In this document: positions 10,394 through 20,783 of the stretch, in pieces
How the letters are laid out: each line of letters begins with the position of its first letter
How positions within the stretch are numbered: the first letter of the stretch is position 1
DNA from: an uncultured Chlorobiaceae bacterium
GTDB taxonomy: Bacteria; Bacteroidota; Chlorobiia; Chlorobiales; Chlorobiaceae
Reading direction: 5' to 3'
NCBI GenBank assembly: GCA_903940125.1
Contig: CAJAJL010000123.1
Location: 1-64,000 of the forward strand
Length of the DNA stretch: 64,000 nt
Made by a program: the position numbers and the translations under genes
Notes under the pieces: model-generated
Databases searched by the model: none
The model's input: only the letters and a program-made list of their open reading frames with translations
Told to the model about the DNA's origin: nothing

Positions 10394-11056
10394 ATGGAAC
10401 GTTTGAACAATGATTTTGAAACTCTAAAAACTTTATGTGCCGAGCAGGCTATAAAGCTTGATCCCTTAACACTAGAACAATTGATACAATATGGCAGCCT
10501 GCTTGAAGAGTGGAACCATAAAATTAATCTGATAAGTCGCAAAGAAGACGCTCCGGTTATTGTAAAACATATCTTTCATTCACTCCTTATCGCTCTTTAC
10601 CACCCCTTCGTTAAAGAGGAAAAAGTACTTGATCTTGGAACGGGGGGAGGATTGCCCGGTATCCCTCTCGCCATCTCATTTCCTGACACTCAATTTCTGC
10701 TTGTAGACGCGACAGGAAAAAAAATTGCTGCATGCCAGGCAATGATCAAGAAGCTCGGCATTAAAAACGCTATCGCTTTGCATACCAGAATTGAGGATCT
10801 CAAGGGCGTAGTATTCGATACGGTACTTTCAAGACAGGTTGCACCTCTTGATCAACTCTGCGCTTATGCAGGAAGACTGTTGAAACCGGGCGGTCTGCTT
10901 ATTTGCCTGAAGGGGGGGAATCTTGAAAAAGAGATAACGAAAGCCGTTAATTCCCGCAAGAATCATAACGGTTTTCCATCAGACGTTGAACTACATTCCA
11001 TCAGCAGTATCAGCACCTTTTTTTCTGAAAAACAAATAGTCATTGCCCGAGGATAA
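10394..11056 (+). CDS. rsmG: 16S rRNA (guanine-N7)-methyltransferase RsmG (GidB)
   Basis: It methylates G527 of 16S rRNA using S-adenosylmethionine. The 220-residue protein has the N-terminal EEWNHKINLIS segment, the SAM-binding motif VLDLGTGGGLPGIPLA near residue 80, and LSRQVAPLDQL later. GAAGGA lies 12 bases before the ATG. It stands alone and converges on rplQ; a 13-bp inverted repeat spans its last codons and the intergenic region. Confidence 0.95.
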   Translation: MERLNNDFETLKTLCAEQAIKLDPLTLEQLIQYGSLLEEWNHKINLISRKEDAPVIVKHIFHSLLIALYHPFVKEEKVLDLGTGGGLPGIPLAISFPDTQFLLVDATGKKIAACQAMIKKLGIKNAIALHTRIEDLKGVVFDTVLSRQVAPLDQLCAYAGRLLKPGGLLICLKGGNLEKEITKAVNSRKNHNGFPSDVELHSISSISTFFSEKQIVIARG

Positions 11057-11079
11057 AATGATACCATCGAGCAATGACT
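11038..11079. terminator. Inverted repeat between convergent rsmG and rplQ, possible terminator
   Basis: AGTCATTGCCCGA and TCGAGCAATGACT form a 13-bp stem with one mismatch around a 16-base loop that includes the rsmG stop codon. No long T tract follows on the plus strand. On the minus strand it is followed by ATTTGTTTTT, so it fits best as the end of the rplQ transcript. Confidence 0.45.
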
Positions 11080-11115
11080 AACAATAATAAGGATAATCAA
11101 CTAAATCGGAAACAG

Positions 11116-11586
11116 TTACTCTACCGAAGCAGTTGCGGCCGGGGCCGAAGATCCAGTGGTTTTCTTTGAACCCTTGACTCGTTTTGCACGATCCTGCCTG
11201 CCGGTTTTCTGTTGTGTCGCCGGTGCTTCCTGATAATCAACAAGTTCAATAACCGCCATTTTTGCTGCATCACCAAAACGCGGAGCAAGCTTTATAACTC
11301 TTGTATATCCACCATTTCGTGTTCCGACTTTCGCTACAATCTCTTCAAAGAGAGTTCTTATGGCTTGTTTATCTCGGATATCTTTGAAGATTTCGCGCTG
11401 GGCATGGACTGTTCCCTTCCGAGCTTTCGTAATAATCTTCTCAACAACTCTGCGGGTCTCTTTTGCTTTTGCTTCTGTCGTCTCAATGCGCTTGTATATA
11501 AGCAGCTGAGTAGACAAATTGCTTAGTGTCGCCTTTCTATGGGCTGCGGTCCTTCCGAGTTTTCTTACCGGCTTAACTTTACGCAT
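11116..11586 (-). CDS. rplQ: 50S ribosomal protein L17
   Basis: This large-subunit protein lies near the exit of the peptide tunnel. The core [13 protein letters not shown]...LIKHERIETT-like pattern is present as [16 protein letters not shown] and [13 protein letters not shown]. At 156 residues it exceeds the bacterial core of about 120 because of a basic, Ala/Thr-rich C-terminal tail. It is the last gene of the long ribosomal block, 44 bases after rpoA. Confidence 0.95.
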   Translation of the reverse strand: MRKVKPVRKLGRTAAHRKATLSNLSTQLLIYKRIETTEAKAKETRRVVEKIITKARKGTVHAQREIFKDIRDKQAIRTLFEEIVAKVGTRNGGYTRVIKLAPRFGDAAKMAVIELVDYQEAPATQQKTGRQDRAKRVKGSKKTTGSSAPAATASVE

Positions 11587-11630
11587 GAATGTGTCCTGAT
11601 CTCAATAATTCAAAAAAACGGTTACTATTA

Positions 11631-12614
11631 TTATTTCACCTGATATTTAGTGATATCCATACCAAATTTCAGTTCAAACTTTTCAAGCTGTTCCTTAAGC
11701 TCCGTCAAAGATTTTTTACCAAAGTTCTTGTAGTTCAGCAGTTCATCCTCTTTGCGTGATACAAGGTCACCGATAGTATCGATTTCAGCAAGTCTCAGGC
11801 AATTATGCGACCGGACCGACAGATCCAGATCTTCGATTTTGGTATGCAAGAGACGGCGCATGGTTTCGAATTCATCATCCTGCTGCTTGAACTCCTCTTC
11901 GGTAAACTCTTCCTCAGTTGGAGAAAAATTGGCAAAAAACGTAACGTGTTCGGTGATAATCCTGCCTGCAAGACTGATGGAGTCATCGGGAGTTACTGAA
12001 CCATCGGTTTCAACATCAAGAATCATTTTCTCATAGTCAGTTCTCTGACCGACGCGGGTATTTTCAACGGTGAACTTTACATTCCTGATTGGAGTATAAA
12101 TAGCATCTATAGCTATATAACCTATCGGCATGCCTTCCGGCCTGTTCTCTTCTGCTGGAATGTAGCCACGTCCTCTACCTATAAAAAGATCGATTTTAAC
12201 TGTTGTATCTGCATTAATCGTAGCTATATGCATATCCTTGTTCAACACCTCAAACTCGCCTTCCTGCGCAACAATATCTCCGGAAGTAAACTCCATTGGT
12301 CCGACAAGTGTAAGAGATGTCTTACAGTTTCTTTTGCATGTAGACTTAAAGCGTACCTTTTTGAGATTAAGTACAATTTCAGGAACATCCTCCCGGACGC
12401 CATTTATTGCAGCAAACTCATGAAAAACACCGTCTATTTTTATCCCTGTTATTGCAGTACCAGGAAGTGAAGCAAGCAGAACCCTTCTCATAACATTTCC
12501 AAGGGTCACACCGTAACCACGCTCAAGCGGCTGCGCAATGAACCTGCCGAAACGATCAGTATGCGTAGTTTCGTCAACTTCTATTTTTGCAGGCATCTGC
12601 ATCTGGTATATCAT
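11631..12614 (-). CDS. rpoA: RNA polymerase alpha subunit
   Basis: This is the assembly platform and promoter UP-element reader of RNA polymerase. The 327-residue protein has the N-terminal dimerisation domain ([22 protein letters not shown]) and, after an acidic Glu-rich linker near residues 225-245, the C-terminal DNA-binding domain ([16 protein letters not shown]...[17 protein letters not shown]). It sits in the standard place between rpsD and rplQ. Confidence 0.98.
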   Translation of the reverse strand: MIYQMQMPAKIEVDETTHTDRFGRFIAQPLERGYGVTLGNVMRRVLLASLPGTAITGIKIDGVFHEFAAINGVREDVPEIVLNLKKVRFKSTCKRNCKTSLTLVGPMEFTSGDIVAQEGEFEVLNKDMHIATINADTTVKIDLFIGRGRGYIPAEENRPEGMPIGYIAIDAIYTPIRNVKFTVENTRVGQRTDYEKMILDVETDGSVTPDDSISLAGRIITEHVTFFANFSPTEEEFTEEEFKQQDDEFETMRRLLHTKIEDLDLSVRSHNCLRLAEIDTIGDLVSRKEDELLNYKNFGKKSLTELKEQLEKFELKFGMDITKYQVK

Positions 12615-12642
12615 AGTATTGAAACCTTAGATTTCATTAAAA

Positions 12643-13254
12643 TCACTTAGAGTATAACTCAACAACTAGCTGCTCATTAAAAGGCTCCTGTATATCAGTT
12701 CTTTCAGGAACCGCAAGATAAACAGCTTTCTGATTAGCTTTATCTACCTGAATCCATGCAGGTATGCGGGATTCTGGACATTTGTTAAGAGAGTCGGTTA
12801 CCGCTCCCATATTTTTACTTCTCTGGCGGAACTCAATCAATTCAGAAGGAGAAACAAGATAAGAAGGAATATCCACCTTCTTCCCGTTGACAAGAAGATG
12901 ACCGTGCGTTACAAGCTGACGGGCAGCTGACCTTGAAGGAGCAAAACCTGCGCGAAAGACTACATTATCAAAACGCCTTTCAAGAAGTCTCACAAGGTTA
13001 TCACCGGTGACACCCCTTTGCGACGCTGCTTTTCTGAAATAATTCCTGAACTGCTTCTCAAGAATACCATAGAGATATTTCATTTTCTGCTTCTCTCTAA
13101 GCTGGAGTGCATATTCCGAAACCTTTCCTTTCCTGCCCTGACCATGCTGACCTGGAGGAAAAGGACGTCTTTCAAGATATTTTTCAGCTTTAGGTGCAAG
13201 CGCAATACCTAACCTGCGAGATACTTTTGTTATTGAGCCTCTAAATCGTGCCAT
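12643..13254 (-). CDS. rpsD: 30S ribosomal protein S4
   Basis: This is a primary 16S rRNA binder that nucleates small-subunit assembly. At 203 residues it has the S4 domain ([37 protein letters not shown]). The N-terminus reads [16 protein letters not shown] without the cysteine zinc knuckle of the zinc-binding form. In many bacteria S4 represses its own operon by binding the mRNA; no such leader was recognised here. Confidence 0.97.
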   Translation of the reverse strand: MARFRGSITKVSRRLGIALAPKAEKYLERRPFPPGQHGQGRKGKVSEYALQLREKQKMKYLYGILEKQFRNYFRKAASQRGVTGDNLVRLLERRFDNVVFRAGFAPSRSAARQLVTHGHLLVNGKKVDIPSYLVSPSELIEFRQRSKNMGAVTDSLNKCPESRIPAWIQVDKANQKAVYLAVPERTDIQEPFNEQLVVELYSK

Positions 13255-13291
13255 ATCAATTGCTTCATTGAAATTCTATGAATGTGTAAAA

Positions 13292-13675
13292 TCAGACCCT
13301 TCTGCGCTTTGGAGGCCTGCAGCCATTATGCGGAAGAGGTGTAATATCTTTTATAGTCCGCACATCAAGACCTGCACCCTGCAATGCTCTTATAGCAGCA
13401 TCACGCCCTGCACCCGGCCCTTTGATAAAGACATCGACATGTCTCATTCCAAGGTCATAGGCTTCTTTCGCAGCTGCCTCTGAAGTCACCTGAGAAGCAT
13501 AGGGAGTATTTTTTTTGGAACCCTTAAACCCGTTTTTTCCTGCACTTGACCATGAAACCGTATTCCCCTGAACATCGGTAATGGTTACCATAATATTGTT
13601 GAAGGATGCCTTTATATGCACGGCACCTTCGGGGGTAACCTTAATTTTCTTTTTTTTCCTGCTTATTGTAGCCAT
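13292..13675 (-). CDS. rpsK: 30S ribosomal protein S11
   Basis: This small-subunit platform protein at the mRNA exit side has 127 residues with the family pattern [26 protein letters not shown] and a basic tail [15 protein letters not shown]. It lies between rpsM and rpsD in the alpha-type order. Confidence 0.97.
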   Translation of the reverse strand: MATISRKKKKIKVTPEGAVHIKASFNNIMVTITDVQGNTVSWSSAGKNGFKGSKKNTPYASQVTSEAAAKEAYDLGMRHVDVFIKGPGAGRDAAIRALQGAGLDVRTIKDITPLPHNGCRPPKRRRV

Positions 13676-13720
13676 GAACTTACACTCTTTAGTATCGAAG
13701 ATTTTATTGCCTATACACTA

Positions 13721-14098
13721 CTACTTCTTAGCCGCCTTCTTCTTACCAGCAACAGTCTTACGTTTACCTTTTCTGGTCCTTGCGTTAGTCCGGGTCCGCT
13801 GACCGCGTACGGGAAGTGAGCGCCGATGACGAAGTCCTCTGTAACAACCAATATCCATCAATCGTTTAATAGCAGTCTGCTGTTCCCCGCGAGCCTGCCC
13901 CTCTACCTTGTATTCTTCAGCAATAATTTCTCTGATTGCATGCGCCTCAGCATCACTAAGATCTGAGATCTTTCTGTTAGGCGCAATACCTGCTCTCTGC
14001 AGAATACTCTCTGCTGATGCTCTCCCAATACCATAAACATGCGTTAAAGCAATAACAGCATGTTTGTTTAACGGCAAATTTACCCCAGCTATCCTCAT
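13721..14098 (-). CDS. rpsM: 30S ribosomal protein S13
   Basis: This is a head protein of the small subunit that contacts the P-site tRNA and the large subunit. It has 125 residues, opening [25 protein letters not shown], then [25 protein letters not shown] and a lysine-rich tail. It precedes rpsK by 45 bases. Confidence 0.97.
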   Translation of the reverse strand: MRIAGVNLPLNKHAVIALTHVYGIGRASAESILQRAGIAPNRKISDLSDAEAHAIREIIAEEYKVEGQARGEQQTAIKRLMDIGCYRGLRHRRSLPVRGQRTRTNARTRKGKRKTVAGKKKAAKK

Positions 14099-14132
14099 AT
14101 GCTCTTTAAATTCTATTGTTTTTTTCTGAAGA

Positions 14133-14249
14133 TCAACCCTGGCGCTGCTTATGGCTTGGATTTACTTTGCAAATGACAAATCTTTTGCCTTTACGCTTAA
14201 CAATTCGGCAGTGCTCACAACGTTTTTTAATAGAAGAATATATTTTCAT
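14133..14249 (-). CDS. rpmJ: 50S ribosomal protein L36
   Basis: This gene is too short for the ORF track. Read on the minus strand it encodes 38 residues beginning [14 protein letters not shown] and ending HKQRQG. The CxxC pair with the later Cys and His is the zinc-binding pattern of the C+ form of L36. It lies between infA and rpsM, its usual place, 34 bases before rpsM. Confidence 0.95.
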   Translation of the reverse strand: MKIYSSIKKRCEHCRIVKRKGKRFVICKVNPSHKQRQG

Positions 14250-14359
14250 AATAACCCCGACATGCAATAATTAATCCAACTAAAACCAAATTCTGAAAAG
14301 GCATGTAATGTAATAAATATTGATCAATAAATCAAAGACATGAAGAGTTATTTCATCAC

Positions 14360-14578
14360 TTATTTATACCGGTATGTAATGCGTCCTTTCGAGATATCGT
14401 AGGGTGAAATCTGTACTTTAACCTTATCACCGGGTAAAATCCTGATATAGTGCATCCTGATTTTGCCGGACACATGCGCCAGCACTTCAAGGCTGTTTTC
14501 AAGTTTTACCTTAAACTGCGCATTTGGTAGTGCTTCCAGAATCACTCCTTCAATCTCAATTGATTCTTCTTTGGCCAA
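14360..14578 (-). CDS. infA: Translation initiation factor IF-1
   Basis: This is the small OB-fold protein that occupies the ribosomal A site during initiation. The track extends the frame to 14620, but IF-1 is about 72 residues and begins (M)[10 protein letters not shown]. That point is a TTG at 14578 with AAGGAG seven bases upstream, so I use it. The sequence [25 protein letters not shown] is family-typical. It follows map by 51 bases. Confidence 0.95.
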   Translation of the reverse strand: MAKEESIEIEGVILEALPNAQFKVKLENSLEVLAHVSGKIRMHYIRILPGDKVKVQISPYDISKGRITYRYK

Positions 14579-14629
14579 ATTATTTGCTCCTTTATTTCGA
14601 TAATGATGCAAGCAGATCATGAGTGTCTA

Positions 14630-15415
14630 TCACTCAAGAAAAGAACGGGTCAGCACTTCAGCTTTCCCTGGTCTTACAACTATTGTATGTTCAAAATGTG
14701 CTGATGCCTTTCCATCCTCCGTTACCGCAACCCATTCGTTTCTTCGGCTGACGGCTCTGCGGGATCTTCCAAGGGCTATCATTGGTTCAATGGCAAGGGT
14801 CATACCCTCAACCAGCTTTACTCCGGTATGTTTCCTGCCATAATTCGGTACTGCAGGATCCTCGTGCAATTCACTGCCGATGCCATGTCCAACCATGTTT
14901 TCTATGACGCTGAATCGGAACGATCGTGCATAATCTTCAATAGCAGAAGAGATATCATGCAGACGGTTTCCCTCAACTGCCATAGCAATCCCTCTCTCAA
15001 GGCATTCACTGGTTACATCAACAAGCTGCTGCACCTTTTCATCAATGACACCAAGAACAAAAGTCCTCGCCGCATCCCCATGATACCCGCCCTTGTATAC
15101 ACCGCAGTCTACAGAAACTATATCTCCTTCCTTCACAACTCTCTTGACATTCGGCACTCCATGAACCACCTCTTCATTAACAGATATACAGAGAGTGGCA
15201 GGATAAGGTGTTACGCCTGGATCACTTTTGGGAACATAGTTCAGAAAACTTGGCACAGCATTATGATCTCTTATAAACTCCTCGGCCATCCTGTCGAGTT
15301 CTTTGGTCGTCATGCCTGGCTTTATTTCATGTTCAAGCAGATCAAGTACCTGAGCCACAAGTGCTCCTGACACCCTCATCAACTCAATTTCCCGCTCGCT
15401 TTTTATAGTAATCAT
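14630..15415 (-). CDS. map: Methionine aminopeptidase, type I
   Basis: It removes the initiator methionine from nascent proteins. At 261 residues the metal-binding residues are visible in VDCGVYKGGYHGDAAR (two Asp), GHGIGSELHEDP (His), AIEPM (Glu) and the final HFEHT segment. There is no zinc-finger extension. It starts ten bases after secY ends, as expected for a spc-type operon. Confidence 0.96.
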   Translation of the reverse strand: MITIKSEREIELMRVSGALVAQVLDLLEHEIKPGMTTKELDRMAEEFIRDHNAVPSFLNYVPKSDPGVTPYPATLCISVNEEVVHGVPNVKRVVKEGDIVSVDCGVYKGGYHGDAARTFVLGVIDEKVQQLVDVTSECLERGIAMAVEGNRLHDISSAIEDYARSFRFSVIENMVGHGIGSELHEDPAVPNYGRKHTGVKLVEGMTLAIEPMIALGRSRRAVSRRNEWVAVTEDGKASAHFEHTIVVRPGKAEVLTRSFLE

Positions 15416-15425
15416 TTCAGATGTA

Positions 15426-16757
15426 TTACCTTGACTGTCGACCGCGTGTCTTACCTGACTTCATGAAGCCATCGTAATGCCTCATCATCAAATGGCTTTC
15501 AACCTGCTGCAACGTATCAAGGCCTACACCGACAATAATCAGAAGACTTGTTCCTCCGAAAAATTGTGCAAAACCCGGAGTAACATTGACAAATTTGGTC
15601 AAAAAGGTTGGAAGGATAGCAATGAGCGCAAGCGATATGGCGCCAGGAAGCGTAATACGTGTTAAAATATTGTCTATAAAATCAGCGGTACTTTTACCGG
15701 GGCGCACACCGGGGATGAAACCTCCCTGACGACGCATGGTATCTGCCACCTCTTTTGGATTAAACGCTATAGCTGTATAAAAATAGGTAAAGAAAACAAT
15801 CATGGTGCCGAACATTAAGGCATACCACCATGAATCGTAGGACAAAACAGCGGCAATGCCCTGCATCACCTCATTCTCAGGAAAAAAGGAAAGAAAAGTA
15901 CCTGGCAGAAACATAATGGATTGAGCAAAAATAATCGGCATAACACCGGCTGTATTGATCCTCATCGGAATGTACTGTGTACTTCCGCCGTAAACCTTTC
16001 GGCCAACAACTCGTTTTGCATGCTGTACAGGGATGCGTCGCGTTCCAACCGTGAGTACAACAACAAAAGCTACAATTGCAGCCATCACAGCAAGAATAAT
16101 AATCTCAATAATCCAGTTCTTGCTTCCGAGTGAAACTGAACGGAATTCTGCAACCAGCGCCTGAGGAAAGCGGGCAAGAATACCGATCATAATAATCAGC
16201 GATATACCGTTTCCAATACCGCGGTCTGTAATCTTTTCGCCAAGCCACATGACAAAAACAGTTGCTGCTGTCAAAAGAATTACTACCGTGACAGAGAAAA
16301 ATATGCCTGGATCAGGCACAACAACTTTACCAAATGAAGCAGGACTTGAAAGACTTACACTGACACCCCATGCCTGAAGGGCAGCTATCACCACTGTTCC
16401 GTAGCGTGTCATCTGGCTGATTTTCTGACGGCCATCTTCTCCCTCCTTCTGCAGTTTCTGGAAATATGGAGTTACCGCTCCGAGCAGCTGGATGATGATA
16501 GAAGAAGAGATGTAGGGCATAATGCCAAGAGAGAATATCGAAGCTCTGGCAAAAGCTCCTCCTACAAAAAGATCAAAAAGTCCGAAGAGATCGTTGGAGT
16601 GAGACTGTGATGCGCCTGACACAGCAGCCGCATCTACACCCGGGATGGTAATGTGTGAACCAAGTCTGTAGACAAATAACAGAAGAAGCGTATAAAGGAT
16701 CCGCTGGCGGAGTTCAGGGATTTTATTTATGTTCCTTATACTTTCATTAAGCTTCAT
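15426..16757 (-). CDS. secY: Protein translocase subunit SecY
   Basis: This is the channel subunit of the SecYEG translocon in the cytoplasmic membrane. It has 443 residues with about ten hydrophobic segments, the plug-region SNDLFGLFDLFVGGAF stretch, and GIGNGISLIIMIGI and RRIPVQHAKRVVGRK segments typical of SecY. It lies between rplO and map with an 18-base gap after rplO. No adk gene follows it here, unlike in many bacteria. Confidence 0.97.
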   Translation of the reverse strand: MKLNESIRNINKIPELRQRILYTLLLLFVYRLGSHITIPGVDAAAVSGASQSHSNDLFGLFDLFVGGAFARASIFSLGIMPYISSSIIIQLLGAVTPYFQKLQKEGEDGRQKISQMTRYGTVVIAALQAWGVSVSLSSPASFGKVVVPDPGIFFSVTVVILLTAATVFVMWLGEKITDRGIGNGISLIIMIGILARFPQALVAEFRSVSLGSKNWIIEIIILAVMAAIVAFVVVLTVGTRRIPVQHAKRVVGRKVYGGSTQYIPMRINTAGVMPIIFAQSIMFLPGTFLSFFPENEVMQGIAAVLSYDSWWYALMFGTMIVFFTYFYTAIAFNPKEVADTMRRQGGFIPGVRPGKSTADFIDNILTRITLPGAISLALIAILPTFLTKFVNVTPGFAQFFGGTSLLIIVGVGLDTLQQVESHLMMRHYDGFMKSGKTRGRQSR

Positions 16758-16775
16758 AGTGTCCTTTTAACGAAT

Positions 16776-17330
16776 TCAGGGCTTAGGAGATTTTTTTACT
16801 CTTTTGACCAAAGGAGCCTTTGGCTTCAAGAGTGCCTCTTCAAACGACAGATCCCTGACTTTAGAAGCTTCTTCAAGCGTACGGAATGCTTTGATTACTT
16901 TTCCGCCCGCTGCGTTAATTTTCCCCTCAGCACTCTTGCTGAAAGCATGGGCTGTGATGGTAATCGGACTCGAAAGTTCGCCATTACCAAGAATCTTGAA
17001 ATAGTCTGCATTACTTGCATGAAGGAGAGACTTAAGATCGAGAATAGAAATCTCACTCTCTACAAGTCCGTCTTGTATCCATTTGTCAATCTGTGCAAGA
17101 TTAACGGTATTGACAGATGGACTGTCAAGTGGAGTAAAGCCGAATTTAGGCAACCTCCGGTAAACCGGAATCTGTCCGCCTTCAATTTTAGGTCTCTTGT
17201 AGCCGCTGCGTGCCTGCTGACCTTTGTTGCCCTTGCCGGCTGTTGTTCCATTACCGGAGCCTTGACCGCGGCCAACCCGCTTTTTATTTTTTACTGCGCC
17301 TTTAGCTGGACGGAGTGAACTTAAATCCAT
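16776..17330 (-). CDS. rplO: 50S ribosomal protein L15
   Basis: This assembly protein of the large subunit has a glycine-rich N-terminus, VGRGQGSGNGTTAGKG, and the GGQIPVYRRLPKFGF segment. I use the ATG at 17330 (184 residues, MDLSSLRPAKGA) rather than the track start at 17378, because the family begins there and the longer start lies inside rpmD. Confidence 0.95.
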   Translation of the reverse strand: MDLSSLRPAKGAVKNKKRVGRGQGSGNGTTAGKGNKGQQARSGYKRPKIEGGQIPVYRRLPKFGFTPLDSPSVNTVNLAQIDKWIQDGLVESEISILDLKSLLHASNADYFKILGNGELSSPITITAHAFSKSAEGKINAAGGKVIKAFRTLEEASKVRDLSFEEALLKPKAPLVKRVKKSPKP

Positions 17331-17364
17331 GGTTTCAATTCCCGACTTTCTATTAGTAAAAATC

Positions 17365-17550
17365 TTAAATTTCTTCAACCCTTACAAGGTGCTGTACAAC
17401 CCTGATCTGACCTCGCGTGCAAGGATTGTCCTTTCTTTCAACATGGTAGTTTGGTCTGCCAAGCCCGAGCGCCTTGATGGTCTCTCTCTGCTTTTTTGTT
17501 CCACCTATGATGCTTCGCACCTGAATAATTTTCAGTGTTTTCTCACTCAT
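17365..17550 (-). CDS. rpmD: 50S ribosomal protein L30
   Basis: This 61-residue protein of the bacterial short L30 type shows [25 protein letters not shown] followed by [13 protein letters not shown]. It lies between rpsE and rplO, its standard position. Confidence 0.95.
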   Translation of the reverse strand: MSEKTLKIIQVRSIIGGTKKQRETIKALGLGRPNYHVERKDNPCTRGQIRVVQHLVRVEEI

Positions 17551-17567
17551 GATCGCATTCTATAATT

Positions 17568-18086
17568 TTAGCTTTCGAAAACCTCTTGAAGGCTCTTTGA
17601 CCGTCTTTCACCTACATCATATGCATCAGATATACTCTGCAATCCCTTTATAGCCGCTTTGACCACATTGTGAGGATTGGATGATCCGAGAGATTTTGTC
17701 AGAATGTCGTGTATACCGGCCATTTCAAGTACAGCTCTAACAGCACCCCCGGCAATAAGGCCGGTACCTGGTGTTGCAGGTTTCATCATGACCTTTGCCG
17801 CACCATATCTTGCAATAATCTGGTGAGGTATAGTACCCTTGACAATCGGAACCTTGATGACATTCTTTTTGCCGTCTTCTATGCCCTTTGCAATAGCATC
17901 CTGTACTTCGTTTGCTTTGCCCAGCCCGTAACCGACATGACCTTCTTTATCGCCAACCACAACAATAGCGTTAAATCCAAAACGTTTTCCGCCTTTTACA
18001 ACTTTTGCCGTCCTGTTGATATGAACAAGCTTCTCTTTCAGATTTAATTCTCCGGGCCTGATAATTTTAGCAGATGTTTTCGCCAT
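17568..18086 (-). CDS. rpsE: 30S ribosomal protein S5
   Basis: This protein takes part in decoding accuracy and mRNA unwinding at the entry site. It has 172 residues with the double-stranded RNA-binding N-domain ([23 protein letters not shown]) and the C-domain ([19 protein letters not shown]). The order rplR-rpsE-rpmD is canonical. Confidence 0.97.
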   Translation of the reverse strand: MAKTSAKIIRPGELNLKEKLVHINRTAKVVKGGKRFGFNAIVVVGDKEGHVGYGLGKANEVQDAIAKGIEDGKKNVIKVPIVKGTIPHQIIARYGAAKVMMKPATPGTGLIAGGAVRAVLEMAGIHDILTKSLGSSNPHNVVKAAIKGLQSISDAYDVGERRSKSLQEVFES

Positions 18087-18108
18087 TTACTCTCTCTTTG
18101 AAAAGTTG

Positions 18109-18468
18109 TTAAAAGATCAGTCCTGCTTCTCTCGCACCATCGGCCAACGCCTTTACTCTGCCATGATAACGAAATCCATTCCTGTCAAATACTACATTTG
18201 TTATACCCTCAGCAAGGGCTTTTTCTCCAATTTGCTTACCTACAATGCGACAAAGTTCGGATTTTGTACCCTTGAGCGCCTTGTTGTCTTTTGACATCGT
18301 TGAGGCTGCAATAATTGTTTTGCTGTTCACATCATCAATAAGCTGTACATATATCTGCGTAAGACTCCTGTAAACACAAAGCCTGGGCTTTGTCTGGGTA
18401 CCCTGAACATTGGCTCTGCTTCTGTCCTTGATTTTCTGCCTCCGGGAGGCTTTATCGATTTGACTCAT
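18109..18468 (-). CDS. rplR: 50S ribosomal protein L18
   Basis: It binds 5S rRNA together with L5. The 119-residue protein has [20 protein letters not shown] and a [16 protein letters not shown]-terminus, both diagnostic. It lies between rplF and rpsE. Confidence 0.96.
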   Translation of the reverse strand: MSQIDKASRRQKIKDRSRANVQGTQTKPRLCVYRSLTQIYVQLIDDVNSKTIIAASTMSKDNKALKGTKSELCRIVGKQIGEKALAEGITNVVFDRNGFRYHGRVKALADGAREAGLIF

Positions 18469-18529
18469 TCTCTTAGACCGTTGTATAATGTTATTGCCTG
18501 ACTACTTGATCTCTGCATTCATTCGTTAC

Positions 18530-19069
18530 TTACTTACCTGCAGCCTTGCCTTCTTTGCGACGGATAACTTCACCTGCATATTTTATGCCCTTTCCACGAT
18601 AAGGTTCAGGCTTCCTGAATGAACGGATCTTGGCAGCGACCTGGCCTACAAGAGCCTTATCAATTCCGTTTATAAGAACAGTCACCTGATCAGGCACCTC
18701 TATTTTTATCTCATCTGGAGCTTTAAAATAAATCATATGTGAATATCCGAGTGTCAAAGCAAGCAGATCATTTTTCAGCTCTGCTCGATAACCGACACCG
18801 GCTATTTCAAGTTTTGTCGTAAAACCCTTTGTAACTCCCTCAACCATATTACTGATAAGCATGCGGTAAAGTCCGTGCTGTGCCTTTGCCTTTTTGCTGT
18901 CATCAATTCTTGTAACAGTAATAGTACCGCCTTCTTCCGTGACGTTTACCTGATCCGTAAGCCTCTGCTCAAGAGTGCCTTTAGGACCTGATACCCTGAT
19001 GTTCAAGTCTTTGATTTCAATCTTTGCCTGATTACTCAGGGGTATGGGCATTTTTCCTATTCTTGACAT
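18530..19069 (-). CDS. rplF: 50S ribosomal protein L6
   Basis: This protein sits near the factor-binding site of the large subunit. It has 179 residues with MSRIGKMPIPL at the start, two repeated domains, and the signature PEPYRGKGIKYAGEVIRRKEGK at the end. It follows rpsH by 28 bases. Confidence 0.97.
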   Translation of the reverse strand: MSRIGKMPIPLSNQAKIEIKDLNIRVSGPKGTLEQRLTDQVNVTEEGGTITVTRIDDSKKAKAQHGLYRMLISNMVEGVTKGFTTKLEIAGVGYRAELKNDLLALTLGYSHMIYFKAPDEIKIEVPDQVTVLINGIDKALVGQVAAKIRSFRKPEPYRGKGIKYAGEVIRRKEGKAAGK

Positions 19070-19097
19070 GGTATTCTAACGCTCTTTGGCTTATGGA

Positions 19098-19493
19098 TTA
19101 ATAGATACGGAACAGGATTTCACCGCCAACTCCCTGCGCCCTTGCCTCTTTGTCGGTTATAACACCTTTCGATGATGAAAGAATGTATAAACCAAGGCCC
19201 CCCAGATACTTTTTGATATCCTTTCCATCATAAACACGCCGTCCCGGCTTGCTTACCCTTGTAATCTCCTTTATAGCCGGATCACCATGAGCCGTATACT
19301 TCAGATCAACCCGTATAAAAGGAAATTTTTCGGTCGTAATGACCGTAAAACTTTTAATATAACCTTTATCCACAAGCAATTGCGAGAGATTCTCCCTGAG
19401 CTTCGAATACGGGATATCGGTTGTTTTATTTTTCGCTCTTCCCGCATTTCTGATACGGGTGATATAATCTGCAATTGAATCCGTTACAGGCAT
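19098..19493 (-). CDS. rpsH: 30S ribosomal protein S8
   Basis: This is a primary binder of 16S rRNA. It has 131 residues, begins [18 protein letters not shown] and ends with the S8 signature [20 protein letters not shown]. It is preceded by rpsN and followed by rplF. Confidence 0.97.
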   Translation of the reverse strand: MPVTDSIADYITRIRNAGRAKNKTTDIPYSKLRENLSQLLVDKGYIKSFTVITTEKFPFIRVDLKYTAHGDPAIKEITRVSKPGRRVYDGKDIKKYLGGLGLYILSSSKGVITDKEARAQGVGGEILFRIY

Positions 19494-19560
19494 AGCAAAC
19501 GTTGGTTACTTTCTAATAAAATGATATAAATACCTCTCTCTTTAACTATAGCAAAGCTCT

Positions 19561-19830
19561 CTACCAGCTTGCTTTTTTAACACCCGGCAACTTTCCTTCA
19601 AGAGCAAACTTGCGGAACATATGCCTGCATAGTCCATATTTAGCATAGACACCTCTACCACGGCCAGTAAGAACACAACGATTACGAACCCTGGTCGCTG
19701 AACTGTCTCTCGGCAATTCGCGAAGTGCTTCATAATTCCCTGCTTTAAGAAGTTCCGCCCGGATAACTGCATATTTTTCTACCAGCTTAATCCTCTTCTC
19801 ATTTCTTGCTATAACGCTTTTCTTTGCCAT
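19561..19830 (-). CDS. rpsN: 30S ribosomal protein S14
   Basis: This head protein of the small subunit is 89 residues, the longer form that lacks the zinc-binding CxxC pairs. [28 protein letters not shown] covers the family core. It lies between rplE and rpsH. Confidence 0.96.
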   Translation of the reverse strand: MAKKSVIARNEKRIKLVEKYAVIRAELLKAGNYEALRELPRDSSATRVRNRCVLTGRGRGVYAKYGLCRHMFRKFALEGKLPGVKKASW

Positions 19831-19846
19831 CTGTTTTCTGAATTAT

Positions 19847-20446
19847 TTAGTTAATCTTCTTCTTGAATGGCATTCCAAGTTCCGATAGAAGCACATAAGC
19901 TTCTTCGTCTGTTGATGCTGAAGTGACAAAACTGATATCCATTCCAGATATTCTTGGTACCTTGTCAATATCTATTTCCGGAAAAATAATTTGTTCCTTA
20001 ACACCAACAGTGTAGTTGCCACGACCATCAAAACTGGTATCGTTGAGACCGCGGAAATCACGAATTCTTGGAACCGCAAGACTTACAAAACGATCAAAAA
20101 ACTCATACATGGCCTTGCGGCGAAGCGTCACACGGCAACCTATTGCCTGACCTTCGCGCAGTTTGAAGTTAGATATCGCTTTTTTTGATTTACGGATCTG
20201 TGGTTTCTGACCAGTAATCTGAGCAAGTTCCTGTAAAGCAATTTCAAGCAGCTTCGGTTCCGCGGCCGCTGCTCCAACACCAATATTAATTGATATTTTT
20301 TTAAGCTTCGGCACTTTCATGACATTTTTATATTGAAAGCGCTCAACAAGCTTAGGAGTTGCTTTTTCTTTGAAAAAGGTTTGCAGTCTTGCCTCTGCAG
20401 AATGTAAAGGTGTTACCTCTGTGTTCTGGTCTTTGTTTTTGGGCAT
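19847..20446 (-). CDS. rplE: 50S ribosomal protein L5
   Basis: This 5S rRNA-binding protein contacts P-site tRNA. It has 199 residues with [35 protein letters not shown] and [18 protein letters not shown]. The N-terminus carries about 20 extra polar residues compared with the usual start. It follows rplX. Confidence 0.96.
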   Translation of the reverse strand: MPKNKDQNTEVTPLHSAEARLQTFFKEKATPKLVERFQYKNVMKVPKLKKISINIGVGAAAAEPKLLEIALQELAQITGQKPQIRKSKKAISNFKLREGQAIGCRVTLRRKAMYEFFDRFVSLAVPRIRDFRGLNDTSFDGRGNYTVGVKEQIIFPEIDIDKVPRISGMDISFVTSASTDEEAYVLLSELGMPFKKKIN

Positions 20447-20505
20447 CTTATTCAGTATCAGTTAATCAGGATGGTCGTTGTCATCCCGACATTTAGTGGA
20501 AACAA

Positions 20506-20748
20506 TTAACTTTTCTTAACATTTGAAGCATGAATAGGGAACTCCCGCTCTATGATCGACCCTTGGGGCTGACCTTGTGCCGGACGCATATGGCGCTTCC
20601 TGATGTTAACACCTTCAACGATAACCCTGCTTTTTAAAGGAAATACCTTAAGTATCTTGCCCGACTTTCCTTTATCATTGCCGCTTATCACGACAACAGA
20701 GTCATTCTTCTTGACATGCAGCTTAACCTTCTTAATCCCTGTTTTCAT
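20506..20748 (-). CDS. rplX: 50S ribosomal protein L24
   Basis: This assembly initiator of the large subunit has an N-terminal KOW domain ([20 protein letters not shown]) followed by [11 protein letters not shown]. At 80 residues it is shorter than the usual 100 or so, with the C-terminal extension reduced. It begins 35 bases downstream of the tRNA-Gly gene that separates it from rplN. Confidence 0.95.
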   Translation of the reverse strand: MKTGIKKVKLHVKKNDSVVVISGNDKGKSGKILKVFPLKSRVIVEGVNIRKRHMRPAQGQPQGSIIEREFPIHASNVKKS

Positions 20749-20783
20749 TTTTCTCTTATATGATATTATTCATAAAATCCTGA

